Source: a virus. Taken from it: a stretch of 26,754 nucleotides of DNA. The first letter of the stretch is position 1. Each line of letters begins with the position of its first letter. Under the pieces are notes generated by a model, which saw only the letters and a list, made by a program, of their open reading frames with translations, was not told where the DNA came from and searched no databases. Positions 14,219 to 22,094 of the stretch are shown one piece after another. Location: the IMG/VR virus record IMGVR_UViG_3300035182_000695, positions 1 to 26,754 of that record; one strand, 5' to 3'. The translations under genes and the position numbers were made by a program.

Positions 14219-14704
14219 ATGATGAAGACAGCTCAAGACAAGAATAGCGATATAGTTCTATTCAGAGATTTAAAAACAATCCCATTATTATTTGTTGAAA
14301 ACGACCTTTGTTTATCAGAGAGAGATAAAGCAGACATTGAATGTTTTTTAACTGGTATGCAGAAAGGCTTCGAGAAACTTGAAAACTTCAATATCAAATA
14401 TGTGTTTGACGCATTCGGCAACAGAGACACATTCAAAGAACTTGAGAAAGCTGAAAATATTATGTTGTACACATACTTTACAGGCGATTCATATTCTATG
14501 CTGAAAAACTTTATAGCGATGTGTAAAGTAAATAACTTAAAGAACAAAAGAATATTTGATGTAGTCGATAGAAGCGTTTTAGGTAACACTTTAGATTCCG
14601 TTAAAGAAGATATTGAACTTTTAGATAAAGAGCATAACATTAGCTTATATACTTTGCCTAGAGGTATGTTTGATTGTTTTACTAAAATAAACTCTGAATT
14701 TTAA
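14219..14704 (+). CDS. Hypothetical protein, first gene of unit P2
   Basis: The protein is 161 aa from ATG 14219; the next codon is also ATG. It is soluble and alternates helices and strands (TIPLLFVENDLCLSERDKAD, then IMLYTYFTGDSYSMLKNFIA). It could be a small alpha/beta fold, but no catalytic motif is seen and no family is recognised. It is the promoter-proximal gene of P2 and is followed after 2 bases by paralogue 3. Confidence 0.85.
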   Translation: MMKTAQDKNSDIVLFRDLKTIPLLFVENDLCLSERDKADIECFLTGMQKGFEKLENFNIKYVFDAFGNRDTFKELEKAENIMLYTYFTGDSYSMLKNFIAMCKVNNLKNKRIFDVVDRSVLGNTLDSVKEDIELLDKEHNISLYTLPRGMFDCFTKINSEF

Positions 14705-14706
14705 AA

Positions 14707-15156
14707 ATGAAAACAAATTACACCGTAGAGCAAATAATAGATATTTGCAAACAACTATTCCCTAGATACATTGATTGCGCTTTTAAATTGACGAAGCCTG
14801 AATCAACAGAATGGTTACCTTTAACTATACTGAGACTTCAACACATGAACGAATTTTATTTATGGACTCAGCATCCGCTTCAACTTAAATCATTGACATC
14901 TATTACTGAGGAAGATTGTAAAAAGATTGCAAAACTTATTGTTATACCTCACATAACCGGTCAATCAAAAAAACTAAGTATTCAGTTTTATATAGAAGAT
15001 AGGGCTAGAAAATCTTTCTCCGAATCGGTTCTTATGTTTCAGTATTTACAATCAAAGGGCTATGCACTACCTCAGCTAGTATTTTTAGACGATGAAGCGA
15101 AAGTTTTGACGGTAGATGAACAGATTGAATTAGGAATTATAGAAATAATAAAATAA
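14707..15156 (+). CDS. Paralogue 3 of the YLQSKGYALP family
   Basis: The 149-aa protein has the N-terminal helix NYTVEQIIDICKQLFPRYID, block A HPLQLKSLTSITEEDCKKIA and block B FQYLQSKGYALP. Instead of the usual YSVEDLV it then has an insertion (QLVFLDDEAKVLTVDEQIEL) before the terminal IIEIIK, like paralogue 1. The function is unknown. Confidence 0.88.
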   Translation: MKTNYTVEQIIDICKQLFPRYIDCAFKLTKPESTEWLPLTILRLQHMNEFYLWTQHPLQLKSLTSITEEDCKKIAKLIVIPHITGQSKKLSIQFYIEDRARKSFSESVLMFQYLQSKGYALPQLVFLDDEAKVLTVDEQIELGIIEIIK

Positions 15157-15157
15157 T

Positions 15158-15493
15158 ATGGAGAAGTTCTCAAAATTTATAATCGAAGGCGAAAACCTTA
15201 TTATAATGAAAGTAACATTTCATAAAGAAATTGTAACTGATGCAACTAAAGTTAAAGGCGGCGGTTGGTTTAAATACTTACAGCATACAGATATGTTTGT
15301 TTTTAGCGGCGATAGCCACGATTTCGGTCCAGCTAAATTTGAAGACATACAACAATGCGTTAAAAACGGAAAAGTGTTTTCAGATAACAGACTTTACAGA
15401 AACATATCGCACAAACATAATTTCGGTTATGATACAGGCAGCGAAATAATTGAACTCAAAGCAGACGAATCTAACCTTAACGAAGAAATATAA
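15158..15493 (+). CDS. Conserved Bacteroidota phage hypothetical protein
   Basis: The protein is 111 aa from ATG 15158; an internal ATG at 15206 gives the conserved core only. The core KVTFHKEIVTDATKVKGGGW, then FSGDSHDFGPAKFEDI and FGYDTGSEIIEL, matches a family I recognise from Bacteroidota phages (GGGWF...GDSHDFG...FEDI). The family's role is unknown. The start at 15158, one base after the previous stop, fits the packing of the region. Confidence 0.85.
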   Translation: MEKFSKFIIEGENLIIMKVTFHKEIVTDATKVKGGGWFKYLQHTDMFVFSGDSHDFGPAKFEDIQQCVKNGKVFSDNRLYRNISHKHNFGYDTGSEIIELKADESNLNEEI

Positions 15494-15951
15494 TGAAATC
15501 AATATCAGAAAAAGTAAGAGCCTGTATATACAATCAATACAAGTTAGGCGCAGCTCCAGACATTCAAACAGATGTAAATCCAATTACTTTGGCATCTACT
15601 TGGTACTATTCTAAAAAAATAAAAGCAACTCGCTTAATTGATTTATCAGATGTTGATATTTTAAGACTTGCCGACATAGATGACTTGCTTACAAAAGAAT
15701 CTAAAATAATTCGAGACGGAAATGTTATTAGTGTTCAATCTTACATAGACGATGAGCTTTACGAACTATGCGTTGACTGTAAAGATTGTTTTATCTTTCT
15801 TAAAAAAGAAGGCAAGTGCATTCCTTTTATGACGGCTCTATCTATGTATCAATACTTACAAGCTAGGCAATACGCACTTCCTTATTTAGGATATACAGTA
15901 GAAGATTTAATTGAATTAAATGTTTTTAAAATAGTTGAAAATGAAAAATAA
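15493..15951 (+). CDS. Paralogue 4 of the YLQSKGYALP family
   Basis: The 152-aa protein has the N-terminal ISEKVRACIYNQYKLGAAPD, block A KKIKATRLIDLSDVDILRLA and block B MYQYLQARQYALPYLGYTVE followed by DLIELNVFKIVE. The middle has several cysteines (CVDCKDC near residue 96) not shared with the other copies. It overlaps the previous gene by one base (TAATG), and the next gene begins inside its end. Confidence 0.9.
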   Translation: MKSISEKVRACIYNQYKLGAAPDIQTDVNPITLASTWYYSKKIKATRLIDLSDVDILRLADIDDLLTKESKIIRDGNVISVQSYIDDELYELCVDCKDCFIFLKKEGKCIPFMTALSMYQYLQARQYALPYLGYTVEDLIELNVFKIVENEK

Positions 15952-16219
15952 AAATATAATTTTTACGCCAGCGATTATACTTATCATTGGAATACCTTTA
16001 GCTATATGGATAGGCTCAAGTTTAGGCAACGGATTAGCGGAAGCTGACAGAAAGGGAATGGAATCAATTATTAAATCTCAAGAAGCTCAACATAGTCATT
16101 TAGGCGAAGTTGTTGTGATAGATGGAGACTCTGCTACTGTTGTTGACATAAATTTTTGGTGTAAGTATGTACTAAGTAATGGTAAGGAACTAAACGGAAG
16201 TTACTTCGATAAAAAATAA
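15941..16219 (+). CDS. Small single-pass membrane protein
   Basis: It is 92 aa from ATG 15941; a TTG at 15935 would add two residues. The basic start MKNKN is followed by one hydrophobic helix (IIFTPAIILIIGIPLAIWIG, about residues 6-25). A soluble C-terminal domain follows, with a beta-rich segment (LGEVVVIDGDSATVVDINFW), probably periplasmic. There is no lipobox. No family is recognised. Confidence 0.8.
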   Translation: MKNKNIIFTPAIILIIGIPLAIWIGSSLGNGLAEADRKGMESIIKSQEAQHSHLGEVVVIDGDSATVVDINFWCKYVLSNGKELNGSYFDKK

Positions 16220-16223
16220 AATT

Positions 16224-16457
16224 ATGGCGGTATATCAATTTATATTTAAAGCTGAGGCTCAATTTTCAACTGCGATTGAGCTAAATGATAATCAGTACGA
16301 GAAAATAAAGAAACTAATTGGAGATAAAAATATGTTACTAAACGGAAACAAAAAAGATGCTTCATTAATAAAATTTTTTATGGCTGGCACAGAATATGAC
16401 ATATTTATTCCTACTGATATTGAAGAGATAGAAACACACAAATTAAAACCTTTATAA
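16224..16457 (+). CDS. Small hypothetical protein
   Basis: The 77-aa protein has an N-terminal strand (YQFIFKAEAQFSTAIEL), a helix, and a C-terminal pair of strands (IKFFMAGTEYDIFIPTDIEE). It is probably a small alpha/beta fold. No family is recognised. It is packed between neighbours with 4- and 2-base gaps. Confidence 0.75.
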   Translation: MAVYQFIFKAEAQFSTAIELNDNQYEKIKKLIGDKNMLLNGNKKDASLIKFFMAGTEYDIFIPTDIEEIETHKLKPL

Positions 16458-16459
16458 AA

Positions 16460-16909
16460 ATGAAAAAGATGCAATTCGATACATCTCACTACGGAGAGTA
16501 TAAACAAAACGCAGAGAACTTCGGTTACAATGCAATTGTAATAACTGGTCCAATTATGGGCAAAAAAGATGTTGAATTCGGTAGAGTTGTTCAAGTCAGA
16601 AAAAAATCAGGCGCTTACGGAAGCGATACAGTATTATTAAGAAGGGCAGATAGTAGCTTGCATTCTTATCACAATATGGGTTTCTTTTCAGTATCTAAAG
16701 ACTACTTGCCTTTATATGAAGAAGCGATGAAAGAATGTGATGATAAGAAGTTAGACACAGGAGATAATACTTATAATATAATGGGCAATAATGCTGTTAA
16801 AGGCTTCGTAGTAGAAGGCTTAGATGACACTAACGGAAAAGTACACTCATTCGCAGTTACTACTACAAAAGAAAAAGACGGTACAATTAAAAAAACAATT
16901 ACAGCATAA
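16460..16909 (+). CDS. Hypothetical protein
   Basis: The 149-aa soluble protein has a beta-rich N-terminal half (GYNAIVITGPIMGKKDVEFG, then GRVVQVRKKSGAYGSDTVLL) followed by a helix and a Gly/Asn-rich C terminus. The N-terminal part may be an SH3-like barrel, which is a weak inference. No family is recognised. It shares a TAATG overlap with the next gene. Confidence 0.8.
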   Translation: MKKMQFDTSHYGEYKQNAENFGYNAIVITGPIMGKKDVEFGRVVQVRKKSGAYGSDTVLLRRADSSLHSYHNMGFFSVSKDYLPLYEEAMKECDDKKLDTGDNTYNIMGNNAVKGFVVEGLDDTNGKVHSFAVTTTKEKDGTIKKTITA

Positions 16910-17382
16910 TGACAACAAAAGAATTAATGGTAGGTAATTTAGTTAGACTAAACAACCCGATGCACCGTAAAGATGATAACGGAAAAATATTATCAGTATT
17001 ACAAATACAAGACGAAGCAATTAGTTGTTTTCCTATAATTGATTTGCCGTGTGCGTTTTGTTTTGGGCAGTTAATTAAATACATAGAGCCAATTCAATTG
17101 ACACACGAAATTATTAAAGCGTTAGGATTTACTATTGAACAAAAGCAAGTATCTCTAAATGTTGGTGGAGAGCTATTTGAATATGCTATTAACGATACTC
17201 TTGTTATTTGGTACAATAAGTCAAAAGGCTTTACGCTAGATTCAGTAGTTAGAGCGAAAGATAATCCAAGAGGAGAATCTGTTTATTACAATTCTGTTCA
17301 CGAAATACAAAATTTGTTTTTTGCTTTGAAAAAAAGAGAATTAGAAATTGATGTTAAAAAAATATTAGAAGCTACAAAATGA
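16909..17382 (+). CDS. Conserved Bacteroidota phage protein (VHxLQNLxFAL family)
   Basis: The 157-aa protein matches a family I recognise from Bacteroidota phages. It has an N-terminal barrel-like part (KELMVGNLVRLN...GKILSVLQIQ), a middle LTHEIIKALGFTIE, and the C-terminal signature SVHEIQNLFFALKKRELEID, close to the usual YVHQLQNLYFALTGEEL. No function is known. It overlaps the next gene by 4 bases (ATGA), indicating translational coupling. Confidence 0.88.
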   Translation: MTTKELMVGNLVRLNNPMHRKDDNGKILSVLQIQDEAISCFPIIDLPCAFCFGQLIKYIEPIQLTHEIIKALGFTIEQKQVSLNVGGELFEYAINDTLVIWYNKSKGFTLDSVVRAKDNPRGESVYYNSVHEIQNLFFALKKRELEIDVKKILEATK

Positions 17383-18065
17383 AAAATGTAATTCTACAGG
17401 ACGGACGATACTATAAAGAATTTGATGTAGTATTAGTAGCAAGTAAGGAAATAGGTAAAGCTGGCGATTTAGTTTATAACGAACGAAACAAAGATTTGTT
17501 TATTGCTAGAATAGATTGTGGTCAAATATATAAACACAATTTATTTTTTCTATCTGATGAAAAGATACAAGAAGGAGATTGGTATTTAGATGATTTGCTT
17601 GACTTTAGAAGAGCTGTAACATCTGATGAAGATTATTGGAGCGCAAGACCTAAATACAAAAAGATAGTTGCAACAACAATCGATTTAATTTATCCAATTG
17701 CAAACAAGAACCAACAACCTAAATTCTTACCAAAGCCTAATGCTGAATTTATTGATTTTTACATTGGACGTAAATTACATTTAAACGATAGCTATGAAAC
17801 TTTAATTGAGCTGCGCAAAGACTTCTATGGACACTTTGACGAAGGTGGCGAAGATTGGAGATACAATGTAAAAATATGTTTAGATGGAACAATGAATACT
17901 AAAGCAGTTGATTCTATTTCTATTGAATATTGGAATGAGCTTTTTGATATTTTTTACATTGAGAATGATGCACATATTCAAAAGTGGTCATCTGAAAACA
18001 GACTTCTTTTAGAGTTCAAGAAGTGGACTAAAAAACAAACTAAATTCAAAATAATAAAAAAGTAA
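17379..18065 (+). CDS. Conserved Bacteroidota phage hypothetical protein
   Basis: The 228-aa protein has, in the middle, LFFLSDEKIQEGDWYLDD, then KKIVATTIDLIYPIANKNQQ and LPKPNAEFIDFYI. The order 'S.E.I..GDW ... KI.ATT ... LP.P...FI..Y' is a pattern I associate with a common Bacteroidota phage family, often found beside the VHQLQNLYFAL family as here. It has no membrane segment. The function is unknown. Confidence 0.88.
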   Translation: MKNVILQDGRYYKEFDVVLVASKEIGKAGDLVYNERNKDLFIARIDCGQIYKHNLFFLSDEKIQEGDWYLDDLLDFRRAVTSDEDYWSARPKYKKIVATTIDLIYPIANKNQQPKFLPKPNAEFIDFYIGRKLHLNDSYETLIELRKDFYGHFDEGGEDWRYNVKICLDGTMNTKAVDSISIEYWNELFDIFYIENDAHIQKWSSENRLLLEFKKWTKKQTKFKIIKK

Positions 18066-18067
18066 AA

Positions 18068-18592
18068 ATGAAAAATATAACGCAAGAAATAAAATTAAAA
18101 ATATTACACAATTACTCAGGCTGTAATTGCTTAACTAAAATTTCATCGTTTGATGTAAAACAATTAATTTACATAGACGGCGATACTTTGTCAGAAAAAG
18201 GGAGAGCATATTTTACTGAACCGGAAATATTGGTTTCGAGTCTTAAAAATATTTTAAAAGCGCACGTTTGCGAATTAGCTAAAATATTAAATGACAAAAC
18301 GGCCTCTTACACTTGCGAACTATACAGTATGAATGATACTGATTCGGTTTTTAAAATTACATACTCAGAATCTCCTTTAGAGAATATGTGGATTCAATTT
18401 TATTATAACGAGGGTTCTTTTTCTTTATTAAGAGGTGGAAACAATGCAATGGATGCAACTGAGATAGGCACGATGAGTCACCATATTCTTGAAGCGTATC
18501 AATATTTGCAATCTAAAGGCTACGCATTACCATACTCTGATTTCAGCGTGAATGATTTAGTTAATTTAGGAGTTTATCAATTATCTGTTTAA
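18068..18592 (+). CDS. Paralogue 5 of the YLQSKGYALP family
   Basis: At 174 aa this is the longest member. The N terminus is MKNITQEIKLKILHNYSGCN, block A EPEILVSSLKNILKAHVCEL and block B AYQYLQSKGYALPYSDFSVN followed by DLVNLGVYQL. The extra length lies between the blocks (about residues 75-130). The variable region differs from those of the other members. Confidence 0.9.
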   Translation: MKNITQEIKLKILHNYSGCNCLTKISSFDVKQLIYIDGDTLSEKGRAYFTEPEILVSSLKNILKAHVCELAKILNDKTASYTCELYSMNDTDSVFKITYSESPLENMWIQFYYNEGSFSLLRGGNNAMDATEIGTMSHHILEAYQYLQSKGYALPYSDFSVNDLVNLGVYQLSV

Positions 18593-18601
18593 AAAAATAC
18601 A

Positions 18602-18748
18602 ATGGCAAAGAAACAAAATACTAAATATGATAAGCCTTACTTTCAGCCTATCAACAATGAACAGTCTGTGTTTATGCACCAAATAGACAAAACAAAAGCG
18701 AAGAGTGTTTGCAGGAATTCAGCTAACAAGAAAAAGAAAAAGCGATGA
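18602..18748 (+). CDS. Very small basic protein (48 aa)
   Basis: The frame runs from ATG 18602 to TGA 18746-18748 and ends in a Lys-rich tail (NKKKKKR). It starts with MAKKQNTKYDKPYFQP and carries a single Cys. Its stop overlaps the next short frame as ATGA, the local coupling pattern, which supports both being genes. It could bind nucleic acid through the tail. No family is recognised. Confidence 0.65.
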   Translation: MAKKQNTKYDKPYFQPINNEQSVFMHQIDKTKAKSVCRNSANKKKKKR

Positions 18749-18924
18749 AACACTTTGAGCAACAAGAGCGAAAACTTAGATTCTCATTAAAGGGAAGAGC
18801 TGCTAAACATCACTCAGGAAAAACAATAAAGAAGCTTCGCAACAAATCGTTTAGAATGAAATTAAAGAATGATTTAAACGCATCTAAATCAGATTTAAAA
18901 AGAGATGTTGGTTACGAATACTAA
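18745..18924 (+). CDS. Very small basic protein (59 aa)
   Basis: The frame from ATG 18745 to TAA 18922-18924 gives a 59-residue, strongly basic helical protein (RFSLKGRAAKHHSGKTIKKL in its first half). Its start overlaps the previous stop by 4 bases. Together with the 48-aa frame it accounts for the 343-base interval 18593-18935, which would otherwise be empty. Confidence 0.65.
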   Translation: MKHFEQQERKLRFSLKGRAAKHHSGKTIKKLRNKSFRMKLKNDLNASKSDLKRDVGYEY

Positions 18925-18935
18925 AATTAAATAAA

Positions 18936-19121
18936 ATGAATGACATTTATGTATATAAATACAAAAGTACAGGAAGACAATTTACATCTACTGCCAATCC
19001 TCTTGTTATGCAAGTGCATCTTTATTTTATTGTGGCTAAAAGACTAAAAAATAAATCTGAAATAGAATATCCAATTTTGATAGGTGTTTGCAAACTAAAA
19101 GAAATAAAAAAAACAAAATGA
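18936..19121 (+). CDS. Small hypothetical protein
   Basis: The 61-aa protein has Thr/Ser-rich N-terminal strands (YVYKYKSTGRQFTSTANPLV), then a hydrophobic strand or short helix (MQVHLYFIVAKRL) and a basic tail. It is not clearly membrane-spanning. Its stop overlaps the next start as ATGA. Confidence 0.7.
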   Translation: MNDIYVYKYKSTGRQFTSTANPLVMQVHLYFIVAKRLKNKSEIEYPILIGVCKLKEIKKTK

Positions 19122-19447
19122 TTGATATAGATAAAATCAGACAAATATTAAACTCAGATGCCAACAATGAAGCGATGGAGTTTCAAATATTAGCAGTAAT
19201 AGCGAAAGACAAAGATGCCATTCCTAGTGTTATGAAAATGCTAGCAGAAGAGCGAGATGTAAAACGTAAATTAATTTCTGATATGAATACTAAACTGTCT
19301 CTTGCTCACACATACATTGATGAGCGAATCGAATTAAAAGAAGAGCAGAAAAAAAGATTCAATAAAGGATTTGTTATGGAGCAAATTGCAATTTTCTATA
19401 AGACTTATGCTAACTACATTGAACACGCATTTAATTACAGATTTTAA
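19118..19447 (+). CDS. Conserved Bacteroidota phage helical protein
   Basis: The start is placed at ATG 19118 in the ATGA overlap, rather than at an in-frame upstream ATG at 19088. The 109-aa protein begins MIDIDKIRQILNSDANNEAM and continues DAIPSVMKMLAEERDVKRKL and SDMNTKLSLAHTYI, a pattern I recognise from Bacteroidota phage hypotheticals. It is entirely helical and probably an oligomer or adaptor. No catalytic motif is visible. Confidence 0.85.
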   Translation: MIDIDKIRQILNSDANNEAMEFQILAVIAKDKDAIPSVMKMLAEERDVKRKLISDMNTKLSLAHTYIDERIELKEEQKKRFNKGFVMEQIAIFYKTYANYIEHAFNYRF

Positions 19448-19677
19448 TGAAAAAAAGACTTTATGTATCAAACGAGCCTAAATACATTGAAGTTCTTGGA
19501 ATAGAGCGAAACTACTTCATCAGAAAGTGTGATGACAAAACGCAGTTCTATACAGGTAGAAGTGATTTTAAATTTTGCACATTAAATATGGCTCAAATAT
19601 ACACATTGAAAGACGCTAACGAAATAATTCGTAGCTTGAAAATAAATTGCGAAGCGGTAAAACTAGAAAACATTTAA
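19447..19677 (+). CDS. Small hypothetical protein
   Basis: The 76-aa protein is beta-rich in the first 50 residues (KRLYVSNEPKYIEVLGIERN, then YFIRKCDDKTQFYTG) with a C-terminal helix. No family is recognised. It shares one base with the previous stop (TAATG). Confidence 0.75.
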   Translation: MKKRLYVSNEPKYIEVLGIERNYFIRKCDDKTQFYTGRSDFKFCTLNMAQIYTLKDANEIIRSLKINCEAVKLENI

Positions 19678-19681
19678 CACT

Positions 19682-20248
19682 ATGATAGATACTCTTTCTA
19701 CACAAATAACTATACGAAGAATTAAAAAATGGTGTGAGGATAATCCTAATGACGCAAAAAGATTAGCGGCAATTAATTGTGATACTGAAATAAGAAATTT
19801 TACCGTATTTCAAATTGGCGACCCTTTAGGTAGAATAACTGTTATTAATAATGGAGCTATGTTGCCTCACTTTGCTATTTCTATAATGTATATTATGAAA
19901 GGCTCAATAGGATTTGAAATAACCGAAGATACATATAACGAACTAAAAAAGATATATTTAAAAAAAGATAAAATGGATAAATTTGAAACAGAAGGACTTG
20001 TTTGGGAAATTGATGCTAAGCGAAAAACTATTTCGCCTTCTAACCCATACGGCAATAAAAAACTAAACGAATCAGAAATTTTAAAATCGCTTGAGTTTGA
20101 AGAAAATAAACAACGCTTTAAAATCATTGCTAGCGAGTGCAAGAGCGGCGTTATTTTAAATTCTGAACACTTAGCTTATACAGACAAGGATATGCGACCA
20201 TTTCGCTTAAATGACAATAATGAAGCTACTGTTCTTTTAAAGAAGTAA
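19682..20248 (+). CDS. Hypothetical protein
   Basis: The 188-aa soluble protein begins with a helical segment (TIRRIKKWCEDNPNDAKRLA) followed by strands (FTVFQIGDPLGRITVINNGA) and a mixed, charged C-terminal half. A small alpha/beta domain is likely. No family is recognised and no catalytic residues stand out. It ends just before paralogue 6. Confidence 0.8.
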   Translation: MIDTLSTQITIRRIKKWCEDNPNDAKRLAAINCDTEIRNFTVFQIGDPLGRITVINNGAMLPHFAISIMYIMKGSIGFEITEDTYNELKKIYLKKDKMDKFETEGLVWEIDAKRKTISPSNPYGNKKLNESEILKSLEFEENKQRFKIIASECKSGVILNSEHLAYTDKDMRPFRLNDNNEATVLLKK

Positions 20249-20254
20249 TTGAAA

Positions 20255-20632
20255 ATGGATAAATATATCAAAGAGGAAGTTAGAATGGCTGTAATGTATC
20301 AGTATCACGGTCAAAATATTCTCAGAAAATGGGGCGAAGATAATGTAATTCAATTGTGGAGAGACTTTAATCCTGCAATCTTTTATCTCGAAGCTAAATC
20401 GATTAAAAACATATCAGAGCAGCATTTAAACGAACTTTCTGAAATACTTGTCGTTCTGTCTCCCGAAGCATTCATCGAACACTTGATAAATGACTACACT
20501 TATGCGTGTAGACCGAACAGAACAATTCAAGCTTACCAGTTCTTAATTCAAGCGGGTTACGCTATGCCTTTTGCTGATTACACAATAGAAAGATTAGTAA
20601 ACGCAGGTGTTTATAAGATAGCTAACACCTAA
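20255..20632 (+). CDS. Paralogue 6 of the YLQSKGYALP family
   Basis: It is 125 aa from ATG 20255; a TTG at 20249, directly after the previous stop, would add two residues. The N terminus YIKEEVRMAVMYQYHGQNIL is followed by block A YLEAKSIKNISEQHLNELSE and block B AYQFLIQAGYAMPFADYTIE then RLVNAGVYKI. It is a compact member with a short middle region. It is the last gene of unit P2. Confidence 0.88.
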   Translation: MDKYIKEEVRMAVMYQYHGQNILRKWGEDNVIQLWRDFNPAIFYLEAKSIKNISEQHLNELSEILVVLSPEAFIEHLINDYTYACRPNRTIQAYQFLIQAGYAMPFADYTIERLVNAGVYKIANT

Positions 20633-20634
20633 CT

Positions 20635-20710
20635 GTTAATAACTAATATCGAAATAAATTTGCAGGAATGAAATAATGTTGTACATTTGTGTAACATTTA
20701 AGTTAAACAC
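20635..20710 (+). promoter_or_regulatory. Promoter P3 with conserved upstream palindrome and leader
   Basis: GTTAATAAC (20635-20643) lies 15 bp before the -33 box TTTG (20659-20662, as TTTGCAG). A 19-bp spacer, the -7 box TACATTTG (20682-20689) and the leader TGTAACATTTAAGTTAAACAC (20690-20710) follow. The leader differs from that of P1 at one base. The upstream palindrome overlaps the region just after the stop of paralogue 6. The ATG is at 20727. Confidence 0.87.
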
Positions 20711-20726
20711 TATTAAAATCAAGACA

Positions 20727-21152
20727 ATGCAAGCTGACATTTTTAAAATAATCGCAGAAAATAAGCTAAGTGAATCAAAGCTTCCAGTTATAGTTAAAGA
20801 AACATACAAAGAGATATTTGTAGAGATGCACGATGAAGTCTGTATTTTATTTATTGCGAAAAACGAAAACGGTGATTATATTTTAGGCTCACTTATCAAC
20901 GAATATGATGAGATTAAAAGTTATGCATATTTCCATACAGTTACTTCTCTCGAATACTTACAATTATTTTTGAATAGGAAAATGTCTCTTATTGAAGTTA
21001 TGAAAGAGTCTTTGGGTATTTGGGTTCACTTGAAAAATTGGACAAATAATCACGAATCAATTTATTGTATTCCGTTATCAAATATTCCAGGAGACTTTCT
21101 TCCTTTGAAAGACTCTTACTATCCTGAGTTTTTAGAAAACATTACACTTTAA
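20727..21152 (+). CDS. Hypothetical protein, first gene of unit P3
   Basis: The start is placed at ATG 20727, 38 bases past the -7 box. An in-frame ATG at 20676 lies inside the promoter and cannot be transcribed from it. The 141-aa protein has a central pattern, CILFIAKNENGDYILGSLIN followed by YLQLFLNRKMSLIEVMKES, that loosely resembles DUF6575-type proteins; I hold this at low confidence. It is soluble with no catalytic motif. Confidence 0.85.
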   Translation: MQADIFKIIAENKLSESKLPVIVKETYKEIFVEMHDEVCILFIAKNENGDYILGSLINEYDEIKSYAYFHTVTSLEYLQLFLNRKMSLIEVMKESLGIWVHLKNWTNNHESIYCIPLSNIPGDFLPLKDSYYPEFLENITL

Positions 21153-21161
21153 TATTCATCA

Positions 21162-21401
21162 ATGAAATTAACACATTGGATAATTATGCGAATGAATTTG
21201 TTAACGGATGAAACGATACTGTATAAAACAAAGTTAACCAAACCTCAAGCAAATAGAATTTTAAAAGCATTAGCTGCTAAAAATAAAACAGTAGTTACAG
21301 AAGAAATAGGTGTTAATACTCAAAAATACTACTATGGATTAGGTAAATCAAACGTAATGCTCGATAGAATCATCAGAAAAAATAACAAAAAAACAAAATA
21401 A
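21162..21401 (+). CDS. Small basic hypothetical protein
   Basis: The 79-aa protein has a helical core TKPQANRILKALAAKNKTVV (about residues 26-45) and a basic tail (RIIRKNNKKTK). The core has the look of a small helix-turn-helix or ribbon fold, but no specific DNA-binding motif can be defended. It follows the P3 leader gene by 9 bases. Confidence 0.75.
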   Translation: MKLTHWIIMRMNLLTDETILYKTKLTKPQANRILKALAAKNKTVVTEEIGVNTQKYYYGLGKSNVMLDRIIRKNNKKTK

Positions 21402-21404
21402 GTT

Positions 21405-21611
21405 ATGACATTAGAATTAAACAAAACTTATCTGACTAAAGCAGGTCACATAGTTAAAATTGAGAATGTTGATTATAACAAGTTAAGTCCTTTCTCAGGA
21501 ACTATCAAAAACGGAAACGATGTAGTGCGTGTAGCTTCTTTTAAAGAGAACGGCAACTACTCTTATGACGGAAGAGCAACAACATTTGATATTGTTAAAG
21601 AAGTAAATTAA
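21405..21611 (+). CDS. Small beta-barrel-like phage protein
   Basis: The 68-aa protein starts TLELNKTYLTKAGHIVKIEN, followed by KNGNDVVRVASFKENGNYSY. The 'G..Y.T..G..V.I......... F.G......... Y..DG' order is typical of small beta-barrel hypotheticals in phages. No function is known. It starts 3 bases after the previous stop. Confidence 0.8.
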   Translation: MTLELNKTYLTKAGHIVKIENVDYNKLSPFSGTIKNGNDVVRVASFKENGNYSYDGRATTFDIVKEVN

Positions 21612-21614
21612 ACT

Positions 21615-21860
21615 ATGGAGGCAGAGCAAGGTTTAGCAGATGCGCTAAAAGAAATACTTGAAAGCAATCAAGAGCGAGTTTCAAAATTCATTAATGAAGA
21701 GAATCAGCTTTTACTTAGAATTGATTTCTACGAGTCGCATAATTTGCAAGAAGAAAAAAGAATTGCTTTAATAAAGTACGAAGCATTATCTAAGGTGCTT
21801 TACAGATACAAAACAATGGTTGCTGACACTCAGGTATTACTTGATAAATGGAACTCTTAA
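21615..21860 (+). CDS. Small coiled-coil protein
   Basis: The 81-aa protein is almost entirely helical with heptad-like hydrophobic spacing (LADALKEILESNQERVSKFI, then LLLRIDFYESHNLQEEKRIA). It is probably a dimer. No family is recognised. Confidence 0.75.
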   Translation: MEAEQGLADALKEILESNQERVSKFINEENQLLLRIDFYESHNLQEEKRIALIKYEALSKVLYRYKTMVADTQVLLDKWNS

Positions 21861-21871
21861 AACATACGAAA

Positions 21872-22093
21872 ATGACAAATACTAAAAAATTAACTACTGA
21901 AAAGTACAAAGGCGTTACAATTACAGAAGAATGGATTCCGAGTGGGGAATATACAATGTTTACATCTGATTTATCAGCGCACTCCGACCCTACTGTTAGA
22001 AAGTGTAATTGTTTTGGTGCTGATTTAAAAATGATTAAACAGATGATTGACGAGAGATTAATCGAACTAAAATTAACCGAATACACTAAATAA
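21872..22093 (+). CDS. Small hypothetical protein
   Basis: The start is chosen at ATG 21872 (73 aa). An in-frame ATG at 21848 would overlap the previous gene by 13 bases and add eight residues. Beta-rich first half (KYKGVTITEEWIPSGEYTMF), then CNCFGADLKMIKQMIDERLI forming a helix. No family is recognised. Confidence 0.75.
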   Translation: MTNTKKLTTEKYKGVTITEEWIPSGEYTMFTSDLSAHSDPTVRKCNCFGADLKMIKQMIDERLIELKLTEYTK

Positions 22094-22094
22094 A

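Noticed and set aside
15240-15449. A 69-codon + strand frame inside the gene at 15158
   Set aside because: It is fully nested in a gene that matches a conserved phage family, so it is an out-of-frame shadow.
17523-17530. CAAATATA, a -7 box on the minus strand
   Set aside because: It is inside a + strand gene, and no minus-strand gene follows; expected by chance in AT-rich DNA.
20676-20726. Upstream in-frame start for the first gene of unit P3
   Set aside because: The ATG lies inside promoter P3, before the expected transcription start. The ATG at 20727 matches the position of the starts after P1 and P2.
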